Below are positions 16,258-25,786 of a stretch of 64,000 bases of DNA, piece by piece. Location of the stretch: positions 2,294,001-2,358,000 of the forward strand of contig OY970329.1 of NCBI GenBank assembly GCA_963717375.1. Direction: 5' to 3'. Made by a program: the position numbers and the translations under genes. Origin of the DNA: VRUE01 sp963717375 (GTDB taxonomy: Bacteria; Actinomycetota; Thermoleophilia; Solirubrobacterales; 70-9). A model generated the notes under the pieces. That model was not told the origin of the DNA. It saw nothing but the letters and a program-made list of their open reading frames with translations, and searched no databases. Every line of letters starts with the position of its first letter. Position 1 is the first letter of the stretch.

Positions 16258-17051
16258 TCGGCTGGCTCGACGTACCGCGCGGCTGGCTCGACTCCTTCGG
16301 CGAGATCGCCCGCTTCGGCACCCGCGTCGCCGGCCTCGTCTTCAGCGGTCGGGTCCTGCGCTTCTTCGGCGAGAGCCTGCGTCAGGGCGGCATCCTGATC
16401 CTCGGCTCCGCCCTGATCATCTGGGCCTTCGTCTTCATCCTCGGCCTGCAGTGCGGACTGCAGGGCGCCTACTTCAACCGCTCGATCGGCGCGCCCTCGC
16501 TGGCCGGCCTCTTCTCCGCCTACTGCGACCTGCGCGAGGGCCTGCCCTACGCCTTCGGCTACATCCTCTCGGCCAAGGTCGGGACCGGGATCGTCGCCGA
16601 GCTCGGTGCGATGCGGATCTCCGATGAGATCGACGCGCTCGAGGTGATGGGGATCCCGCCGGTGACCTTCCTCGCCGCGACCCGCCTGCTCGGCGCCTGG
16701 ATCGCGATCCCCTTCCTCTACCTGGTCGGGATCGGCGTCGCCTACTTCGCCAGCTACATCGCCGTGGTCCAGCAGGTAGGTGATGTGTCCTCTGGCGGCT
16801 ACCTTTTGATCTTCTGGATGTTCCAGAGCCCGCCCGACCTGATCTTCAGCCTGATCAAGGGGATGGTGATGACGACTGCGATCGTGCTTGTCGGTTGCTA
16901 CTACGGCTACACGGCCTCGGGCGGCCCGGTCGGCGTCGGCACCGCGACGGCTCAATCGATGGTGGTCAACATCATCCTCGTCCACATCATCGGGATGCTC
17001 GGCACGGTCGTCTTCTGGGGATCAAACCCCCGCGCCCCAATCGGCGGCTAG
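16254..17051 (+). CDS. MlaE/YrbE-family ABC transporter permease (second of two)
   Basis: 265 residues. The matching core reads SAKVGTGIVAELGAMRISDEIDALEVMGIPPVTFLAATR, with five or six membrane spans. It begins at GTG overlapping the first permease's stop (GTGA), so the pair is probably made in equal amounts as a heterodimer. The next gene is on the opposite strand and the two stops share CTAG, so the operon ends here without mce genes. The ATPase and substrate-binding partners must be encoded elsewhere or be missing. Confidence 0.9.
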   Translation: MIGWLDVPRGWLDSFGEIARFGTRVAGLVFSGRVLRFFGESLRQGGILILGSALIIWAFVFILGLQCGLQGAYFNRSIGAPSLAGLFSAYCDLREGLPYAFGYILSAKVGTGIVAELGAMRISDEIDALEVMGIPPVTFLAATRLLGAWIAIPFLYLVGIGVAYFASYIAVVQQVGDVSSGGYLLIFWMFQSPPDLIFSLIKGMVMTTAIVLVGCYYGYTASGGPVGVGTATAQSMVVNIILVHIIGMLGTVVFWGSNPRAPIGG

Positions 17052-17824
17052 CAGCCGGCGTTGCCGCTGGGAAGGCGGACGAGGCGGCGCGAAGTGTTGT
17101 CGTTCTCGTTCGACTCGAAGAGCAGGCCGTTGGGGTCGACCGTCATCACGAAGGCGAAGCAGCCGCGCAGGCCGCCAACTGGGATCCATTGCTTGTCGTA
17201 GTCGGCCGGATAGATGTCTGACCAACCGACCGAGGTGCCGAGCGTGATGCTGTCCTGGTAGGGGTCCTGGTTGCAGCCCGGATAGTGGAAGTGGCTGGGC
17301 GAGCGTTTGCCCGGGCGAGTCCGCTCGAGGTCGCGCAGGCAGTAGTTGAGCTTGGGTCCGCTGCGGACCCGGTGCAGGAGTCGGTGGTGGCCGTCGACTG
17401 ACCAGAGCTCGAAGTGGGCGAGCTGGTGAGCCTTCCAGTAGCTGCCGCCGAAGTAGCTGCCGACGTCGGTGAAGTGCAGGCTGGCGTCCGTCGGCACGTC
17501 GATGTGGCCGCCCCCCTTGCGGTAGATCCGCTGGTGGACCCGCATCGAGCGCGGGCCGTTGCGATTGCCGCGCAGCTCCATCGGGCCGAGGCCGCGGCTG
17601 CGTACGTCGCTGGTCGCGCGCAGCAGGGTGCGGCCGCCGCTGTGCTCGATGTAGAGGTCGGAGGGTGGGCCGATCCTCAGGTTGGGGCAGAGCAGGTGCG
17701 CCGCTTCCGGTCCCGCGCAGGGATCTTCTGTTGCGTCCGTCGCCGTTGCGGTGGCGGTCAGGCAGAGGCAGAGCGCCGCGATCGAGAGCAAAAGGCGAGC
17801 CTTCACCGGCCGCAGGCTATCCAT
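17048..17824 (-). CDS. Secreted lysyl-oxidase-like protein
   Basis: 258 residues with a signal peptide (RLLLSIAALCLCLTATATATDA). The body matches the lysyl oxidase family layout: WKAHQLAHFELW in the place of the copper-binding histidine cluster, PKLNYCLRDLERT, GWSDIYPADYDKQWIPVGGL, and a closing NPG-type strand (DPNGLLFESNENDNTSRRLVRL). Bacterial members oxidise lysine side chains or amines. The metal site seems reduced compared with animal enzymes (H-x3-H rather than several spaced histidines), so activity is unsure. The gene is convergent with the yrbE operon and divergent from glyA. Confidence 0.72.
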   Translation of the reverse strand: MDSLRPVKARLLLSIAALCLCLTATATATDATEDPCAGPEAAHLLCPNLRIGPPSDLYIEHSGGRTLLRATSDVRSRGLGPMELRGNRNGPRSMRVHQRIYRKGGGHIDVPTDASLHFTDVGSYFGGSYWKAHQLAHFELWSVDGHHRLLHRVRSGPKLNYCLRDLERTRPGKRSPSHFHYPGCNQDPYQDSITLGTSVGWSDIYPADYDKQWIPVGGLRGCFAFVMTVDPNGLLFESNENDNTSRRLVRLPSGNAGC

Positions 17825-17833
17825 GACCGTTGC

Positions 17834-17839
17834 TATCGT
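17834..17839 (+). promoter_or_regulatory. Putative -10 element TATCGT for glyA
   Basis: TATCGT lies eight bases before the GTG at 17848. The divergent gene starts only 24 bases away, so the glyA promoter must be compact and the transcript very short-leadered or leaderless. Confidence 0.35.
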
Positions 17840-17847
17840 CGATTGCC

Positions 17848-19128
17848 GTGAGCGAGCTGCCCGAGAACTTCCAAACCGCCCCTCTTTCCGAGGTCGATCC
17901 AGCGATCGCCGCCGTGCTCGACGGCGAGCTGCGACGCCAGCAAGGGACGCTGGAGATGATCGCCTCGGAGAACTTCGTGCCGCAGGCGGTGCTCGACGCG
18001 GTCGGCTCGGTGCTGACCAACAAGTACGCCGAGGGATACCCCGGCCGCCGCTACTACGGGGGCTGCGAGGAGGTTGACGTCGCCGAGCAACTGGCGATCG
18101 ACCGCGCCAAGGCGCTCTTCGACGCCGAGCACGCCAACGCCCAGGCCCACTCCGGAGCGCAGGCCAACAACGCCGTCTACATGGCGCTGCTCGAACCAGG
18201 GGACACCTTCCTCGGCCTCGCTCTCGATCACGGCGGCCACCTCAGCCACGGGATGAAGATCAACGTCTCCGGCACGCTCTACAACCCGGTCCCGTACCAC
18301 GTCCGCAAAGACGATCTGCTGGTCGACATGGACGAGGTCGCCGCGCTTGCCGAGGAGCACAAGCCGAAGCTGATCGTCGCCGGCTGGTCCGCCTACCCGC
18401 GCCAGCTCGACTTCGCCGCCTTCCGCGCGATCGCCGACTCGGTCGGCGCCAAGCTGATGGTCGACATGGCCCACTTCGCCGGCCTCGTCGCCGCCGGCGA
18501 GCACCCCAACCCGGTGTCGCACGCCGACGTGGTGACAACGACGATCCACAAGACGCTCTGCGGGCCCCGCAGCGGCATGATCCTCTGCAAAGAGGAGCAC
18601 GCGAAGGCAATCGACAAGGCCGTCTTCCCCGGTCAGCAGGGCGGGCCGCTGATGCACACGGTCGCCGCCAAGGCGGTGGCGCTGTGGATCGCTGCCAGCG
18701 AGCAGTTCGCCGCCCGTCAGCGCCAGACGATCGCCAACGCGCGGGCCTTCGCCGCGGGACTTGAAGACGGCGGCGTCCCGGTCCTCACCGGCGGCACCGA
18801 CGTCCACCTCGTGCTTGTCGACCTGACCCCGACCGGCCTCGACGGCCAGACGGCGGAGGACCGCCTCGATGAGGTCGGCATCACGGTCAACCGCAACGCG
18901 ATTCCCTTCGACCCGCGGCCGCCGATGAACCCCTCGGGCCTGCGCATCGGCACCCCGGCGCTGACCACCCGCGGCCTGGTCGAGGACGACATGACCGAGA
19001 TCGCCGCGGTGATCGCCACGGCGCTCTCCGATGATTTCGACGCCCAGAAGGACGCCCTCGCCGAGCGCACCCGCACCTTGATGGACCGTTACCCGCTCTA
19101 CCCGCAGCTGTCGCCAACTGCCGTTTGA
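17848..19128 (+). CDS. glyA: Serine hydroxymethyltransferase
   Basis: 426 residues from GTG 17848 (an in-frame TTG at 17830 is an alternative). Conserved blocks: LEMIASENFVPQAV, NKYAEGYPGRRYYGGCEEVD, AQAHSGAQANNAVY, and the PLP lysine in TTIHKTLCGPRSGMIL. The enzyme converts serine and tetrahydrofolate to glycine and methylene-tetrahydrofolate. The PLP block differs slightly from the usual THKTLRGPRGG but the Lys is kept. The last codon overlaps the following gene (TTGA). Confidence 0.97.
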   Translation: MSELPENFQTAPLSEVDPAIAAVLDGELRRQQGTLEMIASENFVPQAVLDAVGSVLTNKYAEGYPGRRYYGGCEEVDVAEQLAIDRAKALFDAEHANAQAHSGAQANNAVYMALLEPGDTFLGLALDHGGHLSHGMKINVSGTLYNPVPYHVRKDDLLVDMDEVAALAEEHKPKLIVAGWSAYPRQLDFAAFRAIADSVGAKLMVDMAHFAGLVAAGEHPNPVSHADVVTTTIHKTLCGPRSGMILCKEEHAKAIDKAVFPGQQGGPLMHTVAAKAVALWIAASEQFAARQRQTIANARAFAAGLEDGGVPVLTGGTDVHLVLVDLTPTGLDGQTAEDRLDEVGITVNRNAIPFDPRPPMNPSGLRIGTPALTTRGLVEDDMTEIAAVIATALSDDFDAQKDALAERTRTLMDRYPLYPQLSPTAV

Positions 19129-20141
19129 GGGTTTGGGTCGACTGCACGGCGGCGGCTCATCCGCTCGTCCTGCGGCCAGTCATTGAGCGACTTGAAGCTC
19201 GCGGCCACGAGGTGATGGTCACCGCGCGGGAGTACGGCCAGACACTTGGCATCCTCGACCGGCTCGGCATCCCCTACACGGCGGTTGGCAGCCACGGTGG
19301 CGCCTCGGCGCTGGGCAAGGGCCGGGCGCTTGCCGGGCGTTCGACCAAGCTGGCAAAAGTGGTCTGGCAGCGCCGGCCGCAGCTGGCGCTGGCCCACGGC
19401 TCGGTCGACCTCGCCGTCGTCTCCTCGCTCTTCCGCATCCCCTCGGCGCAGATGCAGGACTACGAGTTCGCCGGCTGGCAGCGCCAGATCGCCTTCCGCG
19501 CGGCGAGCAAGGTGCTGATGCCCGATTCGATCCCGCTCGACAGGTTGAAGAAGATCGGCGCCAAGAAGCGCAAGCTGGTCCCTTATCCGGGTCTCAAGGA
19601 GGAGTACTACCTGGCTGACTTCACCCCGGACGCTGCGGTCCTCGATGAGCTCGGGCTCGACCGCGAGAAGGTGCTGGTCGTCGTGCGGCCGCCGCCGGAG
19701 ACCTCCGAGTATCACGCCCGCAACGATGTCTACGGCGAGTCAATTCGCTACCTCGCGCAGTCCAACTCCGTCCAGGCCGTCGTGATTCCCCGCACCGAGC
19801 GCCAGGGCAAAGAGGTGCGAGAGATGCAGGCCGCCAACCTGATCGTGCCCGAGCGCGCGATCGACGCGCAGAGCCTGATCGCTTATGCCGACCTCGTCGT
19901 CAGCGCGGGGGGGACGATGAACCGCGAGGCCGTCGCCCTCGGCACCCCCGTCTTCACCACCTTTGCCGGCCGCATGGGCGGCGTCGATGAGGCGCTGATC
20001 GCCGACGGCCGCCTCCGGGTCCTTGCCGACCCGGCCGATCTGCCGCTGCGCAAGCGCGAGACGCCGCCGGGCGTGCTCAACCCGCGCGACCCCGAGCTGC
20101 TGGTCGAGGGCGCGCTCGGCGCTGTCGAGGGCGTCGAGTAG
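19125..20141 (+). CDS. DUF354 protein, GT-B glycosyltransferase-like
   Basis: 338 residues beginning at TTG overlapping the glyA stop. The DUF354 pattern is visible: VWVDCTAAAHPLVLRPVIERLEARGHEV at the N-terminus, LALAHGSVDLAVVSSLFRIPS, and the GT-B donor-type segment ADLVVSAGGTMNREAVALGTPVF near residue 250-272. Members resemble UDP-GlcNAc 2-epimerases or glycosyltransferases and often sit in envelope polysaccharide loci. The WecA-type gene that follows supports a cell-wall glycan role. No substrate can be assigned. Confidence 0.8.
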   Translation: MRVWVDCTAAAHPLVLRPVIERLEARGHEVMVTAREYGQTLGILDRLGIPYTAVGSHGGASALGKGRALAGRSTKLAKVVWQRRPQLALAHGSVDLAVVSSLFRIPSAQMQDYEFAGWQRQIAFRAASKVLMPDSIPLDRLKKIGAKKRKLVPYPGLKEEYYLADFTPDAAVLDELGLDREKVLVVVRPPPETSEYHARNDVYGESIRYLAQSNSVQAVVIPRTERQGKEVREMQAANLIVPERAIDAQSLIAYADLVVSAGGTMNREAVALGTPVFTTFAGRMGGVDEALIADGRLRVLADPADLPLRKRETPPGVLNPRDPELLVEGALGAVEGVE

Positions 20142-20173
20142 CCTGGGCGCCCGTTTTCCACCGGGCTCCGCGA

Positions 20174-21283
20174 ATGGCATCGACAACTGACGCCGTCCTC
20201 GCTTTTCTCCTAGCTGCCGCGATCGCCTGGCTGCTGGTTCCCTACGCTGAGCGCCTGGCGTTCCGGATCGGCGCGATCGACATGCCGAAGGAGCGCGGCC
20301 TGCATGACAAACCAATGCCGCGCCTCTCCGGCCTGGCGATCTTCGCCGCGGTCGAGATCGCCGGCTGGATCTGGCTGCCCGGCGACGGCGAGAGCCGCTC
20401 GATCCTGCTCGGCGCCGCGGCGATCGCCGCGGTCGGGGTGATCGACGACGTGCGCGGCCTGCCCGCCCTGCCGAAGCTGCTGGGGCAGATCGGCGCGGCC
20501 TTGATCCCGGTGCTCGGCGGCGTCCGCGTCGACAATCTCACCCTGCCCTTCGTCGGCGGCTTCGAGCTCGGCTGGCTCGCCTACCCGCTGACCGTGCTCG
20601 GGATCGTCGCCGTCGTCAACGTGATCAATTTCATCGACGGCGTCGACGGCCTCGCGGCGGGCGTCTGCACGATCGCTGCGATCGCGCTGGCGGTGATCGC
20701 GCTCTCACTGGAGCGCAACGCCGCCGGCGTGCTGGCGGCGTTGACCGCCGGCGGTGCGCTCGGCTTCCTCCGCCACGGCTTCCCGCCCGCCTCCAGCTTC
20801 ATGGGCGACACCGGCTCCAACCTGCTCGGTTACCTGCTCGCCGTCGCCTCGGTACAGGGGGCGCTGAAGACCAACGCCGTCGTCGCCCTCGCCTTCCCGC
20901 TGGTGATCCTCGCCGTGCCGATCCTCGACACCAGCTTCGTCGTCGCCAAGCGGCTCAAGTACCGCCAGCCGATCTACCAGGCCGACAGCTGGCACTTCCA
21001 TCACCGCATGGCCAACATCGGCTTCTCGCAGCGGCGCACCCTCGCCTATCTCTACGGCTGGACCCTGGCCCTCGCCGGCCTGGCGCTGGCGCTGCGCTTC
21101 GTCCCCTACAGCGACGACCACGGCCACTTCAACGCGCTCTGGACCGCGGTGATCGTCGCCTTCGGCCTGGTCGCGCTGGCCTCCAGCGTCTACCTCATTT
21201 ACGTGCTGGAGATCCTCAAGCTGCGGCGCGGCCGGCTCAATCCGGAAACCGGCGAAATTGAAGCGATCGAACTCGATGAATAA
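20174..21283 (+). CDS. wecA: Undecaprenyl-phosphate sugar-1-phosphate transferase (WecA/TagO/MraY family)
   Basis: 369 residues with about ten or eleven membrane spans. Catalytic motifs of the polyprenyl-phosphate N-acetylhexosaminyl transferases are all present: GVIDDVRGL near 92-100, NVINFIDGVDGLAAG near 148-162, SFMGDTGSNLLGY near 211-223, and the cytoplasmic HFHHRM near 274-279. It loads a sugar-1-phosphate (GlcNAc-1-P in WecA/TagO) on undecaprenyl phosphate, the first step of wall teichoic-acid-like, O-antigen-like or arabinogalactan polymers. LCP and UDP-glucose dehydrogenase genes at 32-35 kb fit such a pathway. Confidence 0.88.
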   Translation: MASTTDAVLAFLLAAAIAWLLVPYAERLAFRIGAIDMPKERGLHDKPMPRLSGLAIFAAVEIAGWIWLPGDGESRSILLGAAAIAAVGVIDDVRGLPALPKLLGQIGAALIPVLGGVRVDNLTLPFVGGFELGWLAYPLTVLGIVAVVNVINFIDGVDGLAAGVCTIAAIALAVIALSLERNAAGVLAALTAGGALGFLRHGFPPASSFMGDTGSNLLGYLLAVASVQGALKTNAVVALAFPLVILAVPILDTSFVVAKRLKYRQPIYQADSWHFHHRMANIGFSQRRTLAYLYGWTLALAGLALALRFVPYSDDHGHFNALWTAVIVAFGLVALASSVYLIYVLEILKLRRGRLNPETGEIEAIELDE

Positions 21284-21298
21284 TCGCCCGCAAAGTAG

Positions 21299-21378
21299 TT
21301 GACGGAGTTAGTAACAGGTTGTAACAAGCCTCACGAACTGGCTCTAGAAAGCGGATCGTCGGCCGTTTCGGATATAGT
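21299..21378 (+). promoter_or_regulatory. Promoter region of the atp operon with GTAACA direct repeat
   Basis: TTGACG (21299-21304) with a 17-base spacer to TAACAA (21322-21327) is a weak promoter candidate. GTAACA occurs twice ten bases apart (21311-21316 and 21321-21326). TATAGT at 21373-21378 is the best -10 and would start RNA near 21385, just before the leader hairpin. Which is used is unknown. Confidence 0.4.
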
Positions 21379-21386
21379 CGGCAGTC

Positions 21387-21416
21387 CGCCCGCCTTCCGA
21401 AAGACGGGCGAATTTT
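21387..21416 (+). promoter_or_regulatory. Hairpin plus U run directly before the first atp-operon start codon
   Basis: CGCCCG (21387-21392) pairs with CGGGCG (21405-21410), with extra pairs inside, and is followed by AATTTT ending at 21416; the ATG begins at 21417. The form is that of an intrinsic terminator, but it takes the place of a ribosome site. It may stop readthrough from the upstream gene, attenuate the operon, or shape translation start. Confidence 0.5.
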
Positions 21417-21791
21417 ATGTCTCCTCCCAAGTACGTCGACCTACTGGTCCTTGCCGCTGCACTCGCCGTTTTTCTGCTCGGCGGGCTGCCCATGCTCGGA
21501 TACGCGGTCGGAGCGGCGGCATGGCTGGCCCAGCGCGGGATCCAGACCATCGCCACGCGCCGCGCCAACGCCGAACTGGCTGCCGGCAATCGCCAGAAAG
21601 CGATGGGCATAGTCGCCGCGACCACGCTCGGCCGCGTCTGGCTGATGGCGACGGTGGTGCTGCTGGTCGGGCTGTCTGATCGCGAAGCCGGACTCTCCTC
21701 GGCGGTTCTCGTCCTCGCCCTCTTCACCGTTTCCTTCGCCGCCTCGGGCATCGCCCACCTCTTCAGCGAACCGGAGGCGGGCAAAGCATGA
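21417..21791 (+). CDS. Small membrane protein, AtpI-like, first gene of the atp operon
   Basis: 124 residues with four hydrophobic spans (for example LLVLAAALAVFLLGGLPML and VWLMATVVLLVGLS). The sequence is too divergent to name from motifs, but the size, topology and position ahead of atpB match AtpI/Atp1, an assembly helper for the c-ring. Its ATG follows a hairpin and U run with no clear ribosome site, and its stop overlaps atpB (ATGA). Assignment is mainly by context. Confidence 0.65.
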   Translation: MSPPKYVDLLVLAAALAVFLLGGLPMLGYAVGAAAWLAQRGIQTIATRRANAELAAGNRQKAMGIVAATTLGRVWLMATVVLLVGLSDREAGLSSAVLVLALFTVSFAASGIAHLFSEPEAGKA

Positions 21792-22696
21792 AGACCAAAA
21801 CCAAGGTGCTGATCGGGCTCGGCGTCTACTTCGGGATCGCGATCCTGATGCTGTTGATCTTTGGTAGCTCCGGCAAACTCGAATCCTTCCAGCCCCAGAA
21901 CGAGTTCAAGCTCGAACCGTGGGTCTCGATTCACCTCGGCAGCCTCGATCTCAGCATCAACAAGGCGGTGCTCTACCTGGTCTTGGCGAGCGCGCTGACG
22001 ATCTTCACGATGGTTTGGATCAGCCGCCGCATGGCGCAGAAGCCGAACCGGGTGCAGACCGCGATCGAAGTCGCCTACGACCTGACCAAGAACAACATCA
22101 CCGGCGGCAACCTCGACGGCGCCACCGCGCTGCGCTGGTTTCCCTTCCTCGCCGCCCTCTTCTTCTGGATCTGGTTCTCGAACATGATCGGCTTCATCCC
22201 GCTGCCGACCAACACAGAGCACACGGTCAGCATCTTCGGCCTGGAGATACCGGCCTTCGCGCTCTACGCCGCCACGGCCAACATCTCGATCCCGCTGGTC
22301 CTGACCCTGGTCGTCTGGGTCTCCTACCACGTCGAAGGGATCCGCTCCAAGGGCTTCATTCCTTACTTCGCCAGCTGGCTGCCCCCGGGGCTGGAGGAGA
22401 TGAACCCGATTGGCAAGGGGGCGATTTTCATCATCGAGGTGATCTCGCACTTCGTGCGGCTGATCTCGCTCTCAGTACGTCTCTTCGCCAACATCCTCGC
22501 CGGCCACCTGCTGCTTCTCTTCATGGGTGGCGGGCTCGCCGTTCTGCTCGGCATTGCCGCCCTCGGGGCGCTCACATTCCCCATGGCGTTCGCATTCTTC
22601 ATCTTCGAGGTGGGTCTGGTCGCGACGCTTCAGGCGTTTATCTTCTCGACCCTCACCGCGATCTACATCGGCGGAGCCACCTCCGCAAGTCACTAG
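21788..22696 (+). CDS. atpB: ATP synthase F0 subunit a
   Basis: 302 residues with five or six membrane spans. The essential arginine lies in SVRLFANILAGHLLLLFM, and the last helix FEVGLVATLQAFIFSTLTAIYIGGA is the usual ending. Subunit a forms the two proton half-channels against the c-ring. The start codon overlaps the upstream gene's stop. Confidence 0.97.
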   Translation: MKTKTKVLIGLGVYFGIAILMLLIFGSSGKLESFQPQNEFKLEPWVSIHLGSLDLSINKAVLYLVLASALTIFTMVWISRRMAQKPNRVQTAIEVAYDLTKNNITGGNLDGATALRWFPFLAALFFWIWFSNMIGFIPLPTNTEHTVSIFGLEIPAFALYAATANISIPLVLTLVVWVSYHVEGIRSKGFIPYFASWLPPGLEEMNPIGKGAIFIIEVISHFVRLISLSVRLFANILAGHLLLLFMGGGLAVLLGIAALGALTFPMAFAFFIFEVGLVATLQAFIFSTLTAIYIGGATSASH

Positions 22697-22715
22697 AAAA
22701 GGAGCGCTGTTTCAA

Positions 22716-22982
22716 ATGGATCTGTCCCCTGTAGCCGCCGCGATCTCCGACGAAGGGATCGAATCGGCCGGTAAGGCGATCGCCCTCGGCGTCGGTGCCG
22801 GCCTTGGTTCGATCGGCGCCGGCATCGGCATCGGCTTCATCTTCGGTAAGGAGATCGAGTCGGTCGCCCGCCAGCCCGAGATGAAAGACGAGCTGCAGAG
22901 CATCCGCTGGCTCGGCTTCGCCCTTACCGAGGCCGTGGCCTTCTACACCTTCATCTTCGGCCTGATCGCCTTCTTCCTCTAG
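22716..22982 (+). CDS. atpE: ATP synthase F0 subunit c
   Basis: 88 residues, a two-helix hairpin: glycine-rich helix 1 (GVGAGLGSIGAGIGIGFIFG), polar loop ARQPE, and helix 2 with the ion-binding Glu72 in FALTEAVAFYTFIF. No Ser/Thr follows the glutamate as in sodium-binding rings, so proton coupling is likely. AAGGAG at 22699-22704 precedes the ATG by 11 bases, a strong site suited to the high copy number needed for the ring. Confidence 0.97.
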   Translation: MDLSPVAAAISDEGIESAGKAIALGVGAGLGSIGAGIGIGFIFGKEIESVARQPEMKDELQSIRWLGFALTEAVAFYTFIFGLIAFFL

Positions 22983-22991
22983 GCCGATCGC

Positions 22992-23579
22992 GTGGAGCTC
23001 TTTGGCCACATAGCCGGCTTGATCCCCCTCGCCGAGGAGGCGTCTGAAGAAGGCGGCAGCTTCCTGGTCTCACCGGGCCTCGGCCTGATGATCTGGACGC
23101 TGGTCCTCTTCCTCTTCACGATGTGGGTGCTGAGCAAGGTTGCCTTCCCGAAGATCCAGGAGGCCCTCGACAAGCGTGCCAAGACGATCAGTGAGTCGAT
23201 CGAGGCGGCGGAACGCCAGCGCAAGGAGTCCGACGAGCTGCTCGCCGAGTACCGCCAGCGCCTCACCGAGGCCCGCGAGCAGGCTGACGACATCATGGCC
23301 CGCGCCCGCAAAGCAGCCGACACGGCGGAATCAGAGGCAAAAGCGGAGGGCAACGCGAAGCGCGAGGAGTTGGTCGCCGCCGCCACCCGCGACATCGAAG
23401 CCGAGACGCGGCGTTCGCTGCAGCAGATCCGCAAAGAGGTCGCCGACCTCACCGTGCTGGCGACCGAGAAGGTCACCCGCAAGTCCCTCAACGAGGCAGA
23501 TCAGCGTCGCCTGGTTGAGGAGGCGCTGAGTGAGGTCGATTTCTCTGCTCTATCGGGAGCGGAGGAGTCGAGGAACTGA
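22992..23579 (+). CDS. atpF: ATP synthase F0 subunit b
   Basis: 195 residues starting at GTG. One N-terminal membrane helix (LGLMIWTLVLFLFTMWVLSKVAF) is followed by a long charged helix rich in Glu, Arg and Ala (about 55-170) typical of the peripheral stalk. The C-terminus contacts subunit delta, encoded next with a one-base overlap (TGATG). Confidence 0.96.
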   Translation: MELFGHIAGLIPLAEEASEEGGSFLVSPGLGLMIWTLVLFLFTMWVLSKVAFPKIQEALDKRAKTISESIEAAERQRKESDELLAEYRQRLTEAREQADDIMARARKAADTAESEAKAEGNAKREELVAAATRDIEAETRRSLQQIRKEVADLTVLATEKVTRKSLNEADQRRLVEEALSEVDFSALSGAEESRN

Positions 23580-24112
23580 TGGCGGAGGCAGCTCGCGTAT
23601 ACGCCGAGGCACTTTTCGACGTGGCCAAGGGGAAGGGCAAGCTCGACGCGGTCCGCGGCGAGCTGGCCCAGTTCGCCGACGCGCTCGACGGCGATCACGA
23701 GCTGCAGGTTTTCTTCTTCAGCCCCTACTTCTCCACGGCGGAGAAGGTGGCGGGCCTGAAGCGCGCCGTCAGCGGCGCCGACCAGGAGCTGCTCAATTTC
23801 CTCGAGCTGCTGATCGAGAAGGGGCGGATGCAGGAGGTATTCCGCATCCGTCACCAGCTCGACGAGCTCTGGAAGCAGGAGAACCGGCGCATCGACGTGA
23901 CTGTGACCAGCGCGGTTGAGCTCGACCCCGCGGTGGTGGAGAAAGTCGGCGAGGAGATCGAGCGCCAGACCGGCCAGAAAGTAGAGCTGGCCAGCCGCGT
24001 CGATGACGAGATCATCGGCGGCATCGTCTTGCAGGTCGGCAACATGGTCCTCGACGCGAGCATCCGCAGTCGCTTGGACAAACTTCGAAAGAGCGTCGCC
24101 CAAGCGGCGTAA
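23579..24112 (+). CDS. atpH: ATP synthase F1 subunit delta
   Basis: 177 residues. N-terminal helical domain with AARVYAEALFDVAKGKGKLDAV, and the C-terminal signature LASRVDDEIIGGIVLQVGNMVLDASIRSRLDKLR. It joins the b stalk to the top of the alpha3beta3 head. In contrast to some actinobacteria with a fused b-delta subunit, b and delta are separate here. Confidence 0.96.
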   Translation: MAEAARVYAEALFDVAKGKGKLDAVRGELAQFADALDGDHELQVFFFSPYFSTAEKVAGLKRAVSGADQELLNFLELLIEKGRMQEVFRIRHQLDELWKQENRRIDVTVTSAVELDPAVVEKVGEEIERQTGQKVELASRVDDEIIGGIVLQVGNMVLDASIRSRLDKLRKSVAQAA

Positions 24113-24127
24113 GGAGGCAGAACCGCA

Positions 24128-25771
<1,644 letters not shown>

Positions 25772-25786
25772 CGCCGGGTTCCCGTC

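Noticed and set aside
21311..21326. GTAACA repeats as a GlnR box
   Set aside because: The spacing between GTAAC half-sites is five bases, not the six of the actinobacterial GlnR consensus, so I report only a direct repeat.
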